DNA of 47,024 nt from Faecalimicrobium dakarense (lineage in GTDB: Bacteria; Bacillota; Clostridia; Peptostreptococcales; Peptostreptococcaceae), in NCBI RefSeq assembly GCF_000499525.1, contig NZ_HG529318.1:1-47024 (forward strand), given 5' to 3'. Each line of letters opens with the position of its first letter. Position 1 is the first letter of the stretch. The notes below the pieces were generated by a model. That model did no database searches. It saw nothing but the letters and a program-made list of their open reading frames with translations, and was not told where the DNA came from. The position numbers and the translations under genes were made by a program. Below are positions 7,436-16,174 of this stretch, piece by piece.

Positions 7436-8161
7436 TTAATTTTGATTTATTATTTTATCCTCAGTTATTATACCTGTTACTTCATCTAAATTAGCAAATT
7501 TATATAGTCCATCATAGTTAAACTTCTCTTTTTCCATTACTAAATATCTTTTATTAGAGCATTCAATTATAGTTTTTTTTGTATTTCCATCTTCTAAATT
7601 AAGTGTAGTTATATATCCTGTTTCTAAGTTAATTCCACATACTCCTATAAACGCTTTATCAAAAGTAAATTTTCTTATATATCTATCAGCAGCTGAACCT
7701 ACTATTGCACCTATCTCTTTATTAAATTCTCCTCCAATACAAATTACTTTTGTATTCTTATTACTTCTTAATTCTAATACAATTTCTATCATATTTGTTA
7801 CTACTGTAATTTCTTTATTTATTTTGTTTAATTCTTTTGCAATCTCTAGGCTATTAGTCGATATATCTAAAAATATTATATCTCCATTATCTATTAGTGT
7901 AATTGCTTTTAATGCTATCGCTTTTTTCTCTTCCATATTAATATCTTTTCTTTTATCAACGTTTTTTATCTCATTATAATCTCTTTGTGCAATAGCACCT
8001 CCATATACTCTTTTTAAGTGACCTCTAGACTCTAATTCTTTTAAGTCTTTTCTAATACAGTCTTGTGTAACTTCAAAGAATTCGGATAGATCTTTAACCT
8101 TTACTCTCCCACTTACTTTGATTGTTTCTATAATTTTTTCGTATCTCTCTTCTAAAAACAA
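7436..8161 (-). CDS. DeoR/GlpR-family transcriptional regulator
   Basis: 241 residues from a TTG at 8159-8161 behind GAGGTGG; the family usually begins MxxEERxxxI, matching FLEERYEKIIETI here. The HTH is VKVKDLSEFFEVTQDCIRKD followed by LESRGHLKRVYGGAI, the DeoR hallmark. The effector domain has DIIFLDISTNSLEIAKEL, VVTNMIEIVLEL and IGGEFNKEIGAIVG, the sugar-phosphate isomerase-like fold. These regulators usually sense phosphorylated sugars and sit beside their target operon, but no sugar genes are in the window, so the target is unknown. Confidence 0.88.
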   Translation of the reverse strand: MFLEERYEKIIETIKVSGRVKVKDLSEFFEVTQDCIRKDLKELESRGHLKRVYGGAIAQRDYNEIKNVDKRKDINMEEKKAIALKAITLIDNGDIIFLDISTNSLEIAKELNKINKEITVVTNMIEIVLELRSNKNTKVICIGGEFNKEIGAIVGSAADRYIRKFTFDKAFIGVCGINLETGYITTLNLEDGNTKKTIIECSNKRYLVMEKEKFNYDGLYKFANLDEVTGIITEDKIINQN

Positions 8162-8170
8162 ATTCTCCAC

Positions 8171-8605
8171 CTCTTATTTTCGTTCCAAATTTCTTATTTA
8201 TTATTATTATTTATTATTATTTTATATTATTTCTTATTGATTTATACGCATTACCATATTATACTATAAATATAATAATTAGTATATAAAGTAGCGTTAT
8301 AAGTTAATTCTTAGCGTGATACTTTATATACTAACAAAAGCACTGATCTTTTTAAAAAGATTAGTGCTTTTTATATTTTACATTCGATATCATAAGTATA
8401 GGTTATGTCAAATTAAATATTTATAGTATCATGATAATTTATAAGAGTATATGTATTTTAACTCCACTACTAAACTATTAAATATATTTTGACTTTACAA
8501 TAAATTACTTTAGGAGCTAATATTATTGTTACTTATGCTAATGATTATGATTTAGTTATAGAGTAAATTATCTAAAAGTATTATTAGAATAAAGTAAGAA
8601 AATAT
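8171..8605. other. Gene-poor interval with inverted repeat, hairpin and a short coding remnant
   Basis: The DeoR leader has TTATTATTA-type simple repeats (8195-8240). A 15-bp inverted repeat (TTAGTATATAAAGTA at 8279-8293; mate 8320-8334) is followed by a terminator-like hairpin at 8336-8372 (AAAAGCACTGATC / GATTAGTGCTTTTT). Bases 8510-8565 read in plus frame as ITLGANIIVTYANDYDLVIE-stop without a start, which looks like the C-terminal remnant of a lost gene. Nothing else recognised. Confidence 0.5.
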
Positions 8606-8636
8606 AAAAGCCTGGTGATCATCTCTCTAGGCTTTT
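8606..8636 (-). terminator. Terminator of the Nmad3-like operon
   Basis: AAAAGCCT / AGGCTTTT stem with a 15-base loop, two bases after the minus-strand stop codon. Confidence 0.75.
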
Positions 8637-8638
8637 CT

Positions 8639-9121
8639 CTACCCTCTGTTTTTACATTTTTCAAGTAATAAATTTTTATCTCCCTCATCTAAATGCACTA
8701 CACTTCTGGTAGAACTTGCTATAGTAGATAACTCTGACTTTCCTTCTTTAAATTCATTGTCTTTAAATTTATCTAAGCTAATAAATAACTCTTTGTTTAA
8801 AGGTAATGGATGTGTTAAAATTTTTGAGTTATATCTATTTCCAAGTATAATAACTTCATCTTCTCTTGCACTACATTTTAAATTGCTTATTTCTATATCA
8901 TCTTTTCCTATAGATAATATTTTATCTATATAAAAGTATGCTGTTATATACCTAATTCCATTTATTGTAGTATTAAAAAATGCATATGATCCTGGATTAG
9001 CATGATTTAATATAGATTTTCCTTTAAGTTTAGAATCTCCATACACTAGATGAGTAAAATCTGGATCTATATGTCCTTTTTCTGAACAGTCAAAGCTATA
9101 GTTTATTAATAAATGTTTCAT
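8639..9121 (-). CDS. Nmad3-like (nucleotide modification associated) protein
   Basis: 160 residues, soluble. The N-terminus has SFDCSEKGHIDPDFTHLVYGD, matching the HxDPxFexxTYGD pattern recalled for Nmad3 proteins. RYITAYFYIDKIL corresponds to the strand after the LkpGDxxxFY motif, which is replaced here by HANPGSYAFFNTTI. Nmad families were predicted to act with modified nucleotides in DNA, often in phage or defence settings. The assignment rests on remembered motifs and is moderate. Second gene after the zinc-ribbon protein (72-base gap). Confidence 0.5.
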   Translation of the reverse strand: MKHLLINYSFDCSEKGHIDPDFTHLVYGDSKLKGKSILNHANPGSYAFFNTTINGIRYITAYFYIDKILSIGKDDIEISNLKCSAREDEVIILGNRYNSKILTHPLPLNKELFISLDKFKDNEFKEGKSELSTIASSTRSVVHLDEGDKNLLLEKCKNRG

Positions 9122-9193
9122 TTTAAATTTATATCCCCCTCTTTATTTTTTATATAATAATTAAATTTCACATTCTAATATGTATATAAATTT

Positions 9194-10396
9194 TTAATCA
9201 CAAGGTCTACATACTTCACATTCTATAATTTCTATAGAAGGTATCTCATCAAATCCCTTACTACCTATTTTTAGAACTTTATTAAATAAAAACTCACTTA
9301 AACAACTTTGAGGTAAATCCTTTAACCTTGAGTACTTAGATATTTGCCACTGCTCTATAAATGCTCTTTCCCCAAATCCTTGACATCTTGTTATAACAGA
9401 ATTTGCAGCTTGCTTTTTAGTTATTTTATTTTCTTGATAATATCGTGTAGCATTTGTTATGCTTTTATATATTATTCCATATATTTGAGAAACCGAAAAA
9501 TTATCCAATAAATCATTAAATACTACATTGGTTTTTTCTCCCGGATTAAAGCTAAATCCAACTTTTTTCATTTGATAATCTAGATATTCAAGACATTCCT
9601 GTAAAGCTATCTGTTTCCACATATTATAAGCTAAATTTATCTGTATTTCCTCTTTAAGCATCTTAGAATTTAATATCTCATTTATCGTGCAAGATTTATC
9701 AACATCATATTTTATATTAAGGTGATAGTTTACTAAGTTTATATAAAATGTATTAGGAAAGTCTTCTCCTTCTTTAAAAGCTGATAAACTAGACATTGGA
9801 TGAACAGTAATAATATTTTTCGAATATAAGTATCTTATAATATCATACTTTATTTCACCTGGGGCTAAACTCCCCTCCATACTTTCTAATGGCAGTATAT
9901 TCGACATATCTTCACTTAGAGCAAACCTTAACAACGATCCTAAGTAAACCTTATCCTCAAATTCTAAACTGTCTATATTAATAGGTTTATGACTAACATT
10001 ACAATATACTAACTCTATTAATTTCCTTTTTTCTAAATCTTTTCTCTCTTTTTCTTCTTTTAATCTTTTTAACTTTAATTCTCTATCTGAGATGCATTTA
10101 TCACACTTACAACTATAATTCTCTTTATGGCCACATGTAGAACAAAACGGGGTATTATTATTTTTAGGATAATTAGTTTTTGATGGCCTATTAACTATCA
10201 TTTTAGAATCACAATGAGGGCATAATCTATCATCTAATTCTTCTGGTGGGAATAACGTATATAGTCTAGACGGTGATATATTTATATTAAATAATCCTAT
10301 TATTTCATTAGTAGCTTTATCTCCACTATAGTATAATCTCATTAAATCTTCTACAGATTCTAGACTTAAGTGTTGTAATTTTTCATGTAACTTCAT
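9194..10396 (-). CDS. Zinc-ribbon protein of unknown function (400 aa)
   Basis: The N-terminus is helical with an ISPSRLYTLFPPEEL segment. Paired Cys motifs follow near residues 80-120: CPHCDSKM, then CSTCGHKENYSCKCDKC, enough for one or two zinc ribbons. Then comes a Lys/Glu-rich helix (RELKLKRLKEEKERKDLEKR, coiled-coil-like), a long helical domain, and a C-terminal CEVCRPCD that could bind another metal. No catalytic signature was recognised. ATG with GGAGAAG ribosome site 11 bases ahead. Zinc ribbon plus helical domain suggests nucleic-acid binding. Its pairing with an Nmad3-like gene makes a two-gene system worth testing. Bases 10397-10625 hold only its leader. Confidence 0.55.
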   Translation of the reverse strand: MKLHEKLQHLSLESVEDLMRLYYSGDKATNEIIGLFNINISPSRLYTLFPPEELDDRLCPHCDSKMIVNRPSKTNYPKNNNTPFCSTCGHKENYSCKCDKCISDRELKLKRLKEEKERKDLEKRKLIELVYCNVSHKPINIDSLEFEDKVYLGSLLRFALSEDMSNILPLESMEGSLAPGEIKYDIIRYLYSKNIITVHPMSSLSAFKEGEDFPNTFYINLVNYHLNIKYDVDKSCTINEILNSKMLKEEIQINLAYNMWKQIALQECLEYLDYQMKKVGFSFNPGEKTNVVFNDLLDNFSVSQIYGIIYKSITNATRYYQENKITKKQAANSVITRCQGFGERAFIEQWQISKYSRLKDLPQSCLSEFLFNKVLKIGSKGFDEIPSIEIIECEVCRPCD

Positions 10397-10625
10397 ATCG
10401 ATATTCGCTTCTCCTTATTGTTTATAAATATTTCTAATTATACCATATTTATAAAAATATTTTATTATAAAATTATAATATATTAAAATATATATTTATT
10501 TTTACAACACTAAATCTATAATTTATTTCTCTTTTACCAACATTCTACTTTATGGAAAATATATAAATTTGAATCTGTTCAATTCCAACGTATAAATTTA
10601 ATAGAAAAATAGCTATAAAAATAAT

Positions 10626-10805
10626 TCACACTATTAACCTATATTTTTCTTTATTTTCTCTAAATATATTAAGTTCTTTCAATCCTAACCCTGGAATAAA
10701 TATATCCATAAAGAAATAAATTATTGAATTAACCAAAGTCACAATACCCCAAATAGTAGTTAATATTTTTGTAGGTCCTCCCCATCCACTAATTTCAAAT
10801 TTCAT
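10626..10805 (-). CDS. 59-aa single-pass membrane peptide downstream of ABC operon
   Basis: ATG at 10803-10805 with a GGGAGAA ribosome site. The peptide starts MKFEISGWGGPTKILTTIWG, has one hydrophobic segment (about residues 15-40, including IVTLVNSIIYFFMDIFIPGLG) and a charged tail ending RLIV. The gene lies 34 bases after the ABC ATPase stop on the same strand, so it is likely the last gene of that operon. It could be an immunity peptide, exported product or transporter accessory. It does not match AgrD or lantibiotic precursors as I know them. Confidence 0.55.
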   Translation of the reverse strand: MKFEISGWGGPTKILTTIWGIVTLVNSIIYFFMDIFIPGLGLKELNIFRENKEKYRLIV

Positions 10806-10839
10806 ATTATTCTCCCATTATTTTAATTAATAGTATAAG

Positions 10840-11511
10840 CTATCTTTTTCTATATCTATCAATAATTTCTGTCGTTGCAAGTTTTAATTTACCTTCTTCA
10901 ATTATATAAATTCTATCACAAAGTTGTTGTATATCCTCAAAATTATGGCTTGTTAATAGTATAGTTCGACCTTCATCTTTAAGGTACTTTATTATGTTTT
11001 TTATATCTTCATAAGTTTTATAATCTAATGCATTAAAAGGCTCATCTAAAACTAAAATATCCTGATCTTCCATTATAGCTTGAGCAATTCCAAGCTTTTG
11101 CTTCATACCAAGAGAATAATCTTGAACCTTCGCTTTATTATTTGGATTTAGACCAACTTTTTCCATAGTATGTTTTATTTTTTTATCATCTATTTTATTG
11201 TTTATATCAGCTAAAAACTTTAAATTTTGAAAACCATTAAATATACTTATATATCCTGGCTCATTAATAAAGACACCTACATCTTCAGGAAAATCTATTT
11301 TTTCACCTAGTTTTGAACCTCTAATAAATGTAGCTCCACTATCTGGTGATACAAATCCACATATTACTTTAAATAAAACTGATTTACCACTACCATTAGC
11401 CCCTATAATTCCTACAGTTTCCCCCTTATTTATTTCTATACTTATATTATTTAAAATGTTTGTACCATTGTATGACTTAGTTACATCTTCTAATTTTATT
11501 GCAACATTCAT
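10840..11511 (-). CDS. ABC transporter ATP-binding protein
   Basis: 223 residues, one ABC domain. Walker A GANGSGKS (about residue 37), Q-loop region DVGVFINEPGYIS, signature YSLGMKQKLGIAQA, Walker B ILVLDEPFNALD, switch His in LLTSHNFED. It resembles the bacitracin/lantibiotic-type exporters (BcrA/SpaF class). Last of four transporter genes on the minus strand (permeases at 13084-13848, 12329-13075, 11532-12227), with AAAGGAG before the start. It would power export of, or protection from, a membrane-active peptide. Confidence 0.93.
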   Translation of the reverse strand: MNVAIKLEDVTKSYNGTNILNNISIEINKGETVGIIGANGSGKSVLFKVICGFVSPDSGATFIRGSKLGEKIDFPEDVGVFINEPGYISIFNGFQNLKFLADINNKIDDKKIKHTMEKVGLNPNNKAKVQDYSLGMKQKLGIAQAIMEDQDILVLDEPFNALDYKTYEDIKNIIKYLKDEGRTILLTSHNFEDIQQLCDRIYIIEEGKLKLATTEIIDRYRKR

Positions 11512-11531
11512 GTTAGTTCACTCCTTTAAGT

Positions 11532-12227
11532 TTATTTAATTATCAACTTTTTGTGTTTTGAATTTAGATAAATAAGCGTTATTGTAATTAATATTAATAG
11601 CTCTAAAATAACCTCTTTTAAATCTAGACCATAATTCATTCCGTACTCACCTAATATAAATTTATATCTTACTAAGCTTGAAATACCAAAAGGTATATAA
11701 TAAATCAATTTAGATGGAATTACACTGATTAGATTAAACAGTACTAAACTAAAAAATGAAATAGTTATATTATTAGTAAGGCTATAAACTAAAAATAAAA
11801 TAAGAAATTCAAATACTATACTAAGCAATTTAGTAATAAATACTGTAAAAAATAGATTATAAAAACCAGCTTCAAAGTTTGTTCCAAGCAATATCCCTAT
11901 AAAAATAGGTATTAATATATTTAATATTGTGTATAGAAATATAAATTTTAACGAAACAGTAATTATAGATTTAAACCATGTTAAGCTACTTTTTAACCTT
12001 ATATTTAAAAATAGTGTTCTATCATTACATTCCCGTTCAATAAACACACTTAATAAATATATCGGTGTTAAATTAAATACAAGCATTTCTAATATAATAA
12101 ACGGATTAAATTCTCCTATAAAAGATCCTGAAAAAACATTCATTAAGTATTCATTTACTGATAGATTGTCCTCTAAAGATACTAATCTCCACATGCTCAT
12201 TATTATTAATACAAATATAATTGACAT
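11532..12227 (-). CDS. ABC-2-type permease subunit, start uncertain
   Basis: 231 residues from the first ATG, with about six membrane segments. The same frame stays open without a canonical start back to a stop just before 12338, adding a basic N-terminus (KKTSNNRGIYRYHSKSLFNK) typical of the cytoplasmic tail of such permeases. An ATT at 12336-12338 overlaps the preceding permease stop by 10 bases behind AATAAGG. The true protein is probably longer (up to 268 aa) and started by a non-canonical codon, or it was shifted by a small indel. Partner of the ATPase at 10840. Confidence 0.75.
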   Translation of the reverse strand: MSIIFVLIIMSMWRLVSLEDNLSVNEYLMNVFSGSFIGEFNPFIILEMLVFNLTPIYLLSVFIERECNDRTLFLNIRLKSSLTWFKSIITVSLKFIFLYTILNILIPIFIGILLGTNFEAGFYNLFFTVFITKLLSIVFEFLILFLVYSLTNNITISFFSLVLFNLISVIPSKLIYYIPFGISSLVRYKFILGEYGMNYGLDLKEVILELLILITITLIYLNSKHKKLIIK

Positions 12228-12328
12228 TATATTGGATTTATTAAATAAAGACTTACTATGATATCTATAAATACCTCTATTGTTTGAAGTCTTTTTTATA
12301 ATGTTCTTATCAAATACAAAGTTTCTAT

Positions 12329-13075
12329 CTAAGGCAATACCTTATTCCCGTAATCCTTGTTTATTTTACAAAGCATTAAAATAAATAAAATTTCTATTAT
12401 TAAATTCGGTATAATACCAAAACCAAAGATAAAACTATGATGAAAAATTATATAAGTGTTAATAAATAAAAAAGATACAAATTTTAAGCTAGTTGTTTTA
12501 ATGCTAATAGCAGAAAGTAAATAAACAAATATAATAATTTTTATAGATGTTTTTTTACTAAAATAATGACTTATAGTACATATAAGTAAGCTAGTCATAA
12601 AAAATCCTAAAACCATATAAATAGTCATATACAAAACAATCTCACTTGGATTTGTAAATTTACTAGAATAAAAATATAAAACTTCATACAGCATAGAGTT
12701 TATATTTTCAAAACTATTATCATTTCTTAATCCAATTGACATAATTACTATTATTAAACTTTGAGATAAAACAAATAGTATTGAAAATATCCCATAAGCA
12801 TATATTTTTGATTTGAAGTAGTTCCAATATGTTTTACTTCTAATTAGTGCATATTGATAGTCATCATCTAGACCAGAAATAATCATTAATAAAAACATAG
12901 GAATCATAAAGTATATTGTATAGTAGTGATTAGATAATGCTTCTACTATAAATTGTTGCGAAGATAAATTACCGTTTATCCTAGTGTCTAGATTAAAAAT
13001 AATTAAAACTAGCCATAGAAATATTAATTTTTTAGATAAAAGTTTATTAATTTCTAATTTAAATAAAGAATTCAT
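12329..13075 (-). CDS. ABC-2-type permease subunit
   Basis: 248 residues, about six membrane helices. The N-terminus MNSLFKLEINKLLSKKLIFL is the short basic cytoplasmic lead-in seen in peptide-exporter permeases. AGGTGAT ribosome site before ATG. It sits 8 bases after the preceding permease. Three different permease polypeptides with one ATPase resemble lantibiotic-immunity (EFG-type) or bacitracin-type exporters; specificity cannot be read from sequence. Confidence 0.82.
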   Translation of the reverse strand: MNSLFKLEINKLLSKKLIFLWLVLIIFNLDTRINGNLSSQQFIVEALSNHYYTIYFMIPMFLLMIISGLDDDYQYALIRSKTYWNYFKSKIYAYGIFSILFVLSQSLIIVIMSIGLRNDNSFENINSMLYEVLYFYSSKFTNPSEIVLYMTIYMVLGFFMTSLLICTISHYFSKKTSIKIIIFVYLLSAISIKTTSLKFVSFLFINTYIIFHHSFIFGFGIIPNLIIEILFILMLCKINKDYGNKVLP

Positions 13076-13083
13076 AATATCAC

Positions 13084-13848
13084 CTATAAGTTATATACTT
13101 TCGCTTTTTTCCATTTAAGAATTACCAAAAGTATGATTATAAATAAAATAGATATAGTTGGTCCTACTAATAAATTAAATATATTAGTATGGGTCATAGT
13201 GTTAACATAAAATGAAGCAATAAATCTTTGTTTATGAAAACCTAATGTAGCCATTATAAAATTATCTAAAATAGCATAGATAAATGGGCCTGTAAGAATT
13301 ACAAATATATTATCTAGATAAATAGAAAATACAAATCCCATAGTAGCCATAATCATTGCTAAAAATCCATCCCATAAACAATGAATAAATACATATAAAT
13401 AAGTATGATTTATTAAAAACTCCTCCATAAATAAATTTGTATAAAAAAGAGGCTCATAAGATGCTGGTGCATGTACATTGTTTAAAAATAATAATGATAC
13501 TAATCCACCTATAAACATAGGTATAAATACAATTAAAAAGGCGCTTAATACACAAACAATCCATTTTGAAAGTATATACTCTTTTTTAGATACTCTAGTA
13601 ACTGTATATAGTAAAAATTTGTTTTTCCTTTCATAATACATAACCCAACAAGTAGGACATACAACTAAAATAGGAAATATTAATGCTATATAATCAATTG
13701 ATACATTCCAAAACTCAAAACTGTGTTGTACGTAGTACTCATTTCCTGATTTCATAACAGTAGCTAAAAATAATAACGTTGTAATTATTAATGTTGTAAT
13801 GACTGGTTTAAATACTTTTTTTATTTCTAATTTAATTAAATTTATCAA
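13084..13848 (-). CDS. ABC-2-type permease subunit, first gene of operon
   Basis: Start set at TTG 13846-13848, which gives (M)INLIKLEIKKVFKPVITTLI; AAGGAG lies 10 bases upstream, whereas the longer frame (to 13926) has no ribosome site. 254 residues, about six membrane helices, with a large extracytoplasmic stretch around AFILNHT-like residues 95-135. A promoter-like TTGAAT ... TATACT lies at about 13880-13915, and a terminator separates this operon from the upstream kinase gene. Transcription is therefore probably independent of, but controlled by, the adjacent regulator pair. Confidence 0.8.
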   Translation of the reverse strand: MINLIKLEIKKVFKPVITTLIITTLLFLATVMKSGNEYYVQHSFEFWNVSIDYIALIFPILVVCPTCWVMYYERKNKFLLYTVTRVSKKEYILSKWIVCVLSAFLIVFIPMFIGGLVSLLFLNNVHAPASYEPLFYTNLFMEEFLINHTYLYVFIHCLWDGFLAMIMATMGFVFSIYLDNIFVILTGPFIYAILDNFIMATLGFHKQRFIASFYVNTMTHTNIFNLLVGPTISILFIIILLVILKWKKAKVYNL

Positions 13849-13929
13849 ATTAATCACACTCCTTAGGTCAATTAGTTTATAACTATAGTATAAGCATAAA
13901 AAATTCTTATTCAATGAAATAGCCATAAA

Positions 13930-13979
13930 AGAAGGTTTTAAAGATATGTAATTTTTTCATACCCTTAAAACCTCTTTTT
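13930..13979 (-). terminator. Terminator between kinase gene and ABC operon
   Basis: Stem AGGTTTTAAG-type arm (around 13965-13978) pairing with CTTTAAAACCTT (13933-13945), T-rich on both sides, 20 bases after the kinase stop. Confidence 0.65.
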
Positions 13980-13999
13980 GTTCTCAAATTATTTACTTT

Positions 14000-15340
14000 T
14001 CAATAATAGTATGGTAATGAAACACCTATTGTAATATAGTTATTATTATTTATATTGGAGTTATAAAATAATATATTTCCTTTATTATTTTGGACGATAT
14101 TTTTTACGTTATATAGTCCGTATCCTCTTGATTTGTTTGATTTAGTAGAATATCCTAATTCAAACATTTTACTAAATTCCAAATTAGAAGTATACTTATA
14201 AGGATTTCTTAATAATACTTCTAAACTATCATTATTTTTATTTATATCTAAATATATAACATCATTATAAACACTTGCTTCAATAGCATTATCTATTAGT
14301 ATTCCTAATATTTCAATCAACTCATATTCCTCAATAGGTATTTTATCTAATTTAGTGATTATATTTACATCTAATGTTATATTTCTTAATTTAGCTAGTT
14401 TAAGCTTAGAATAAATAAACCCAGCTATAACCTTATTATCAATAACCATAATCTTCTTAATTCCATAATCTATTTTTATACTATCACTATACGAACCAAG
14501 TTTTTTCTTAGCTTCATCTAAGTTTTGTGCTGTTTCAAGAATACTATAAATAGCTAGTATTTTATTATCAAATTCATGTTGCTTAGATCTTACTTCATCA
14601 ATTAAGTCATCTATTACTGGAACATAGTTTTCTATTACATCAAGTCTTCTTTTTTGAATCAGCTTCTCTCTTTGAATTATTAAGGTAATGAAATTAATAA
14701 ATAAAATAATAAGTAAAAATACTAAAACGAAAATAATATTTTTTAATAACATAGCTGTATTAAAATTATAAAATGATACTAATGATATCAAAAATATAAA
14801 AGAATTAATAACTACAATTTTAAATATATATTGACTACTTATTAAATACTCCCTAAATTTGTAGAGAGGTAATTTATGAAAAATTAATGTAAAGTATAAG
14901 ATAAAGAGCATCAAAATCCTATATCCATATTCATAAACACTTGTGTTAGTTAAACCAATATAGCTAAATATAGATATTATGATTAACCTAACAGAAATAA
15001 AAATCACAATAGAAAACAATGTAAGATAAAAGGTTTCACTATTGCTAGATTTAAATAAATAGCTGTTTAAAATCATAAATCCAAGCACTAAAAATAATAC
15101 ACCTGCAATAGAATTTACAGGGAATAAATCATAATTTGCATAATTAAAGAAAATTTTACTTTGACTTACACCATCAACAGGTGTACTGTCAATTCTAGCT
15201 ACTATATATATAACTGTGGTAAGTAAAATCCAAAGCAAATTTTTATTATTCTTATTTATATTTTTATTAATTAGATAATTATATATAAGAAATGTAGATA
15301 AACTATCAAGTAATGCTTGGACTATTAATCTATAAAACAT
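14000..15340 (-). CDS. GHKL sensor histidine kinase (AgrC-like)
   Basis: About 446 residues from ATG 15338-15340 (a TTG three codons up is possible). The N-terminal half has about six to seven membrane helices. LIDEVRSKQHEFDNKILAIY holds the phospho-acceptor His (H-E-F-D-N-K, as in AgrC/ComD type HPK10 kinases). The C-terminal ATPase has EILGILIDNAIEAS (N box) and SRGYGLYNVKNIV (G box). Such kinases sense peptides. It overlaps the response-regulator gene by about 11 bases and lies directly upstream of a peptide-type ABC operon, suggesting it senses the exporter's substrate. No agrB/agrD genes are present. Confidence 0.9.
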   Translation of the reverse strand: MFYRLIVQALLDSLSTFLIYNYLINKNINKNNKNLLWILLTTVIYIVARIDSTPVDGVSQSKIFFNYANYDLFPVNSIAGVLFLVLGFMILNSYLFKSSNSETFYLTLFSIVIFISVRLIIISIFSYIGLTNTSVYEYGYRILMLFILYFTLIFHKLPLYKFREYLISSQYIFKIVVINSFIFLISLVSFYNFNTAMLLKNIIFVLVFLLIILFINFITLIIQREKLIQKRRLDVIENYVPVIDDLIDEVRSKQHEFDNKILAIYSILETAQNLDEAKKKLGSYSDSIKIDYGIKKIMVIDNKVIAGFIYSKLKLAKLRNITLDVNIITKLDKIPIEEYELIEILGILIDNAIEASVYNDVIYLDINKNNDSLEVLLRNPYKYTSNLEFSKMFELGYSTKSNKSRGYGLYNVKNIVQNNKGNILFYNSNINNNNYITIGVSLPYYY

Positions 15341-16019
15341 TACACTCAAACTTCTTTCCTATAGGTATATTGCCATAAGTACTAAGATGAATTATTTTAT
15401 TTACCTTATCTATTTTTTCTATATAGCTTTTATTAACTATATAACTTTTATGACACTGAATAAAATCTGTATCATCTATGAGTTCAAGTATTGATTTTAA
15501 TGAATATCCAGATATTACTTCACTACCTTTATTTAAATGGATCTCTAGTTTTTTCCTAAAAGATTCTATATATATAATGTCTTTTAAATCATATTCAAAT
15601 ATAAATAGCTTCTGCGTAATTTTTAACTTCTTACGTTTAGGATTTAAGTGTGTTTTATATTCTATAACATCCTTAAGTGTTTTTAGTAGCTCATCTTTTG
15701 TAAAAGGTTTTGTTAAAAAACTATAACTTTTTATTTCTCTATACGCATAAAGCTCTTCATTTGCTAGAGCTGTTATAAATACTATAGGACTATATTTATA
15801 TGTATCTATTGACCTTATTTGTTTAGCTAATAAAGTTCCCTTATAATCATTTAATTGTATGTCTAATAAAAATATATCTATATGATTAACGTTTGCATAA
15901 TCAAGAGCATCTTTTGCATTATCAAATATAGTAGATTTTATATTAGGATAAATATCATTAATAGTTTGATAAATTAAATTACTTATATTGCTTTCATCCT
16001 CGACTATAACTATATTCAA
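15330..16019 (-). CDS. LytTR-family response regulator (AgrA-like)
   Basis: 229 residues from TTG 16017-16019 with AGGGGTGAT ribosome site. The receiver is VIVEDESNISNLI, then IDIFLLDIQLNDYKGT (phospho-Asp), ITALANEELYA and FLTKPFTKDEL. The LytTR domain from about residue 135 has FEYDLKDIIYIESFRKKLEI, KSILELIDDTDFIQCHKSYI and VNKSYIEKID. It works with the overlapping HPK10 kinase. The probable target is the downstream ABC operon, as in peptide-resistance systems; this is inference from context. Confidence 0.92.
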   Translation of the reverse strand: MNIVIVEDESNISNLIYQTINDIYPNIKSTIFDNAKDALDYANVNHIDIFLLDIQLNDYKGTLLAKQIRSIDTYKYSPIVFITALANEELYAYREIKSYSFLTKPFTKDELLKTLKDVIEYKTHLNPKRKKLKITQKLFIFEYDLKDIIYIESFRKKLEIHLNKGSEVISGYSLKSILELIDDTDFIQCHKSYIVNKSYIEKIDKVNKIIHLSTYGNIPIGKKFECNVL

Positions 16020-16063
16020 ATAATATCACCCCTTTAGATTTTAATTTTTTTGATTTTTTAATT

Positions 16064-16092
16064 ATAATATAACAAATAAAATGAATAATCAA
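16064..16092 (-). promoter_or_regulatory. Promoter of the two-component operon
   Basis: Minus strand: -35 TTGATT (16087-16092), 17-base spacer, -10 TATTAT (16064-16069), 45 bases before the response-regulator start. Confidence 0.65.
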
Positions 16093-16174
16093 ATTAATAT
16101 ATTCAATATAAAAATATTGATAATTAAACATAATAGTATAGTTAAAATATATATAATAAATAATTAATTATCTT

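Noticed and set aside
7344-7500. Plus-strand frame starting MATFKSSSTIIKLE
   Set aside because: It runs through the terminator and antisense into the DeoR gene; no sign of a real product.
14000-16019. A complete agr quorum-sensing locus
   Set aside because: Only AgrC/AgrA-like proteins are present; no AgrB protease or AgrD-like precursor was found.
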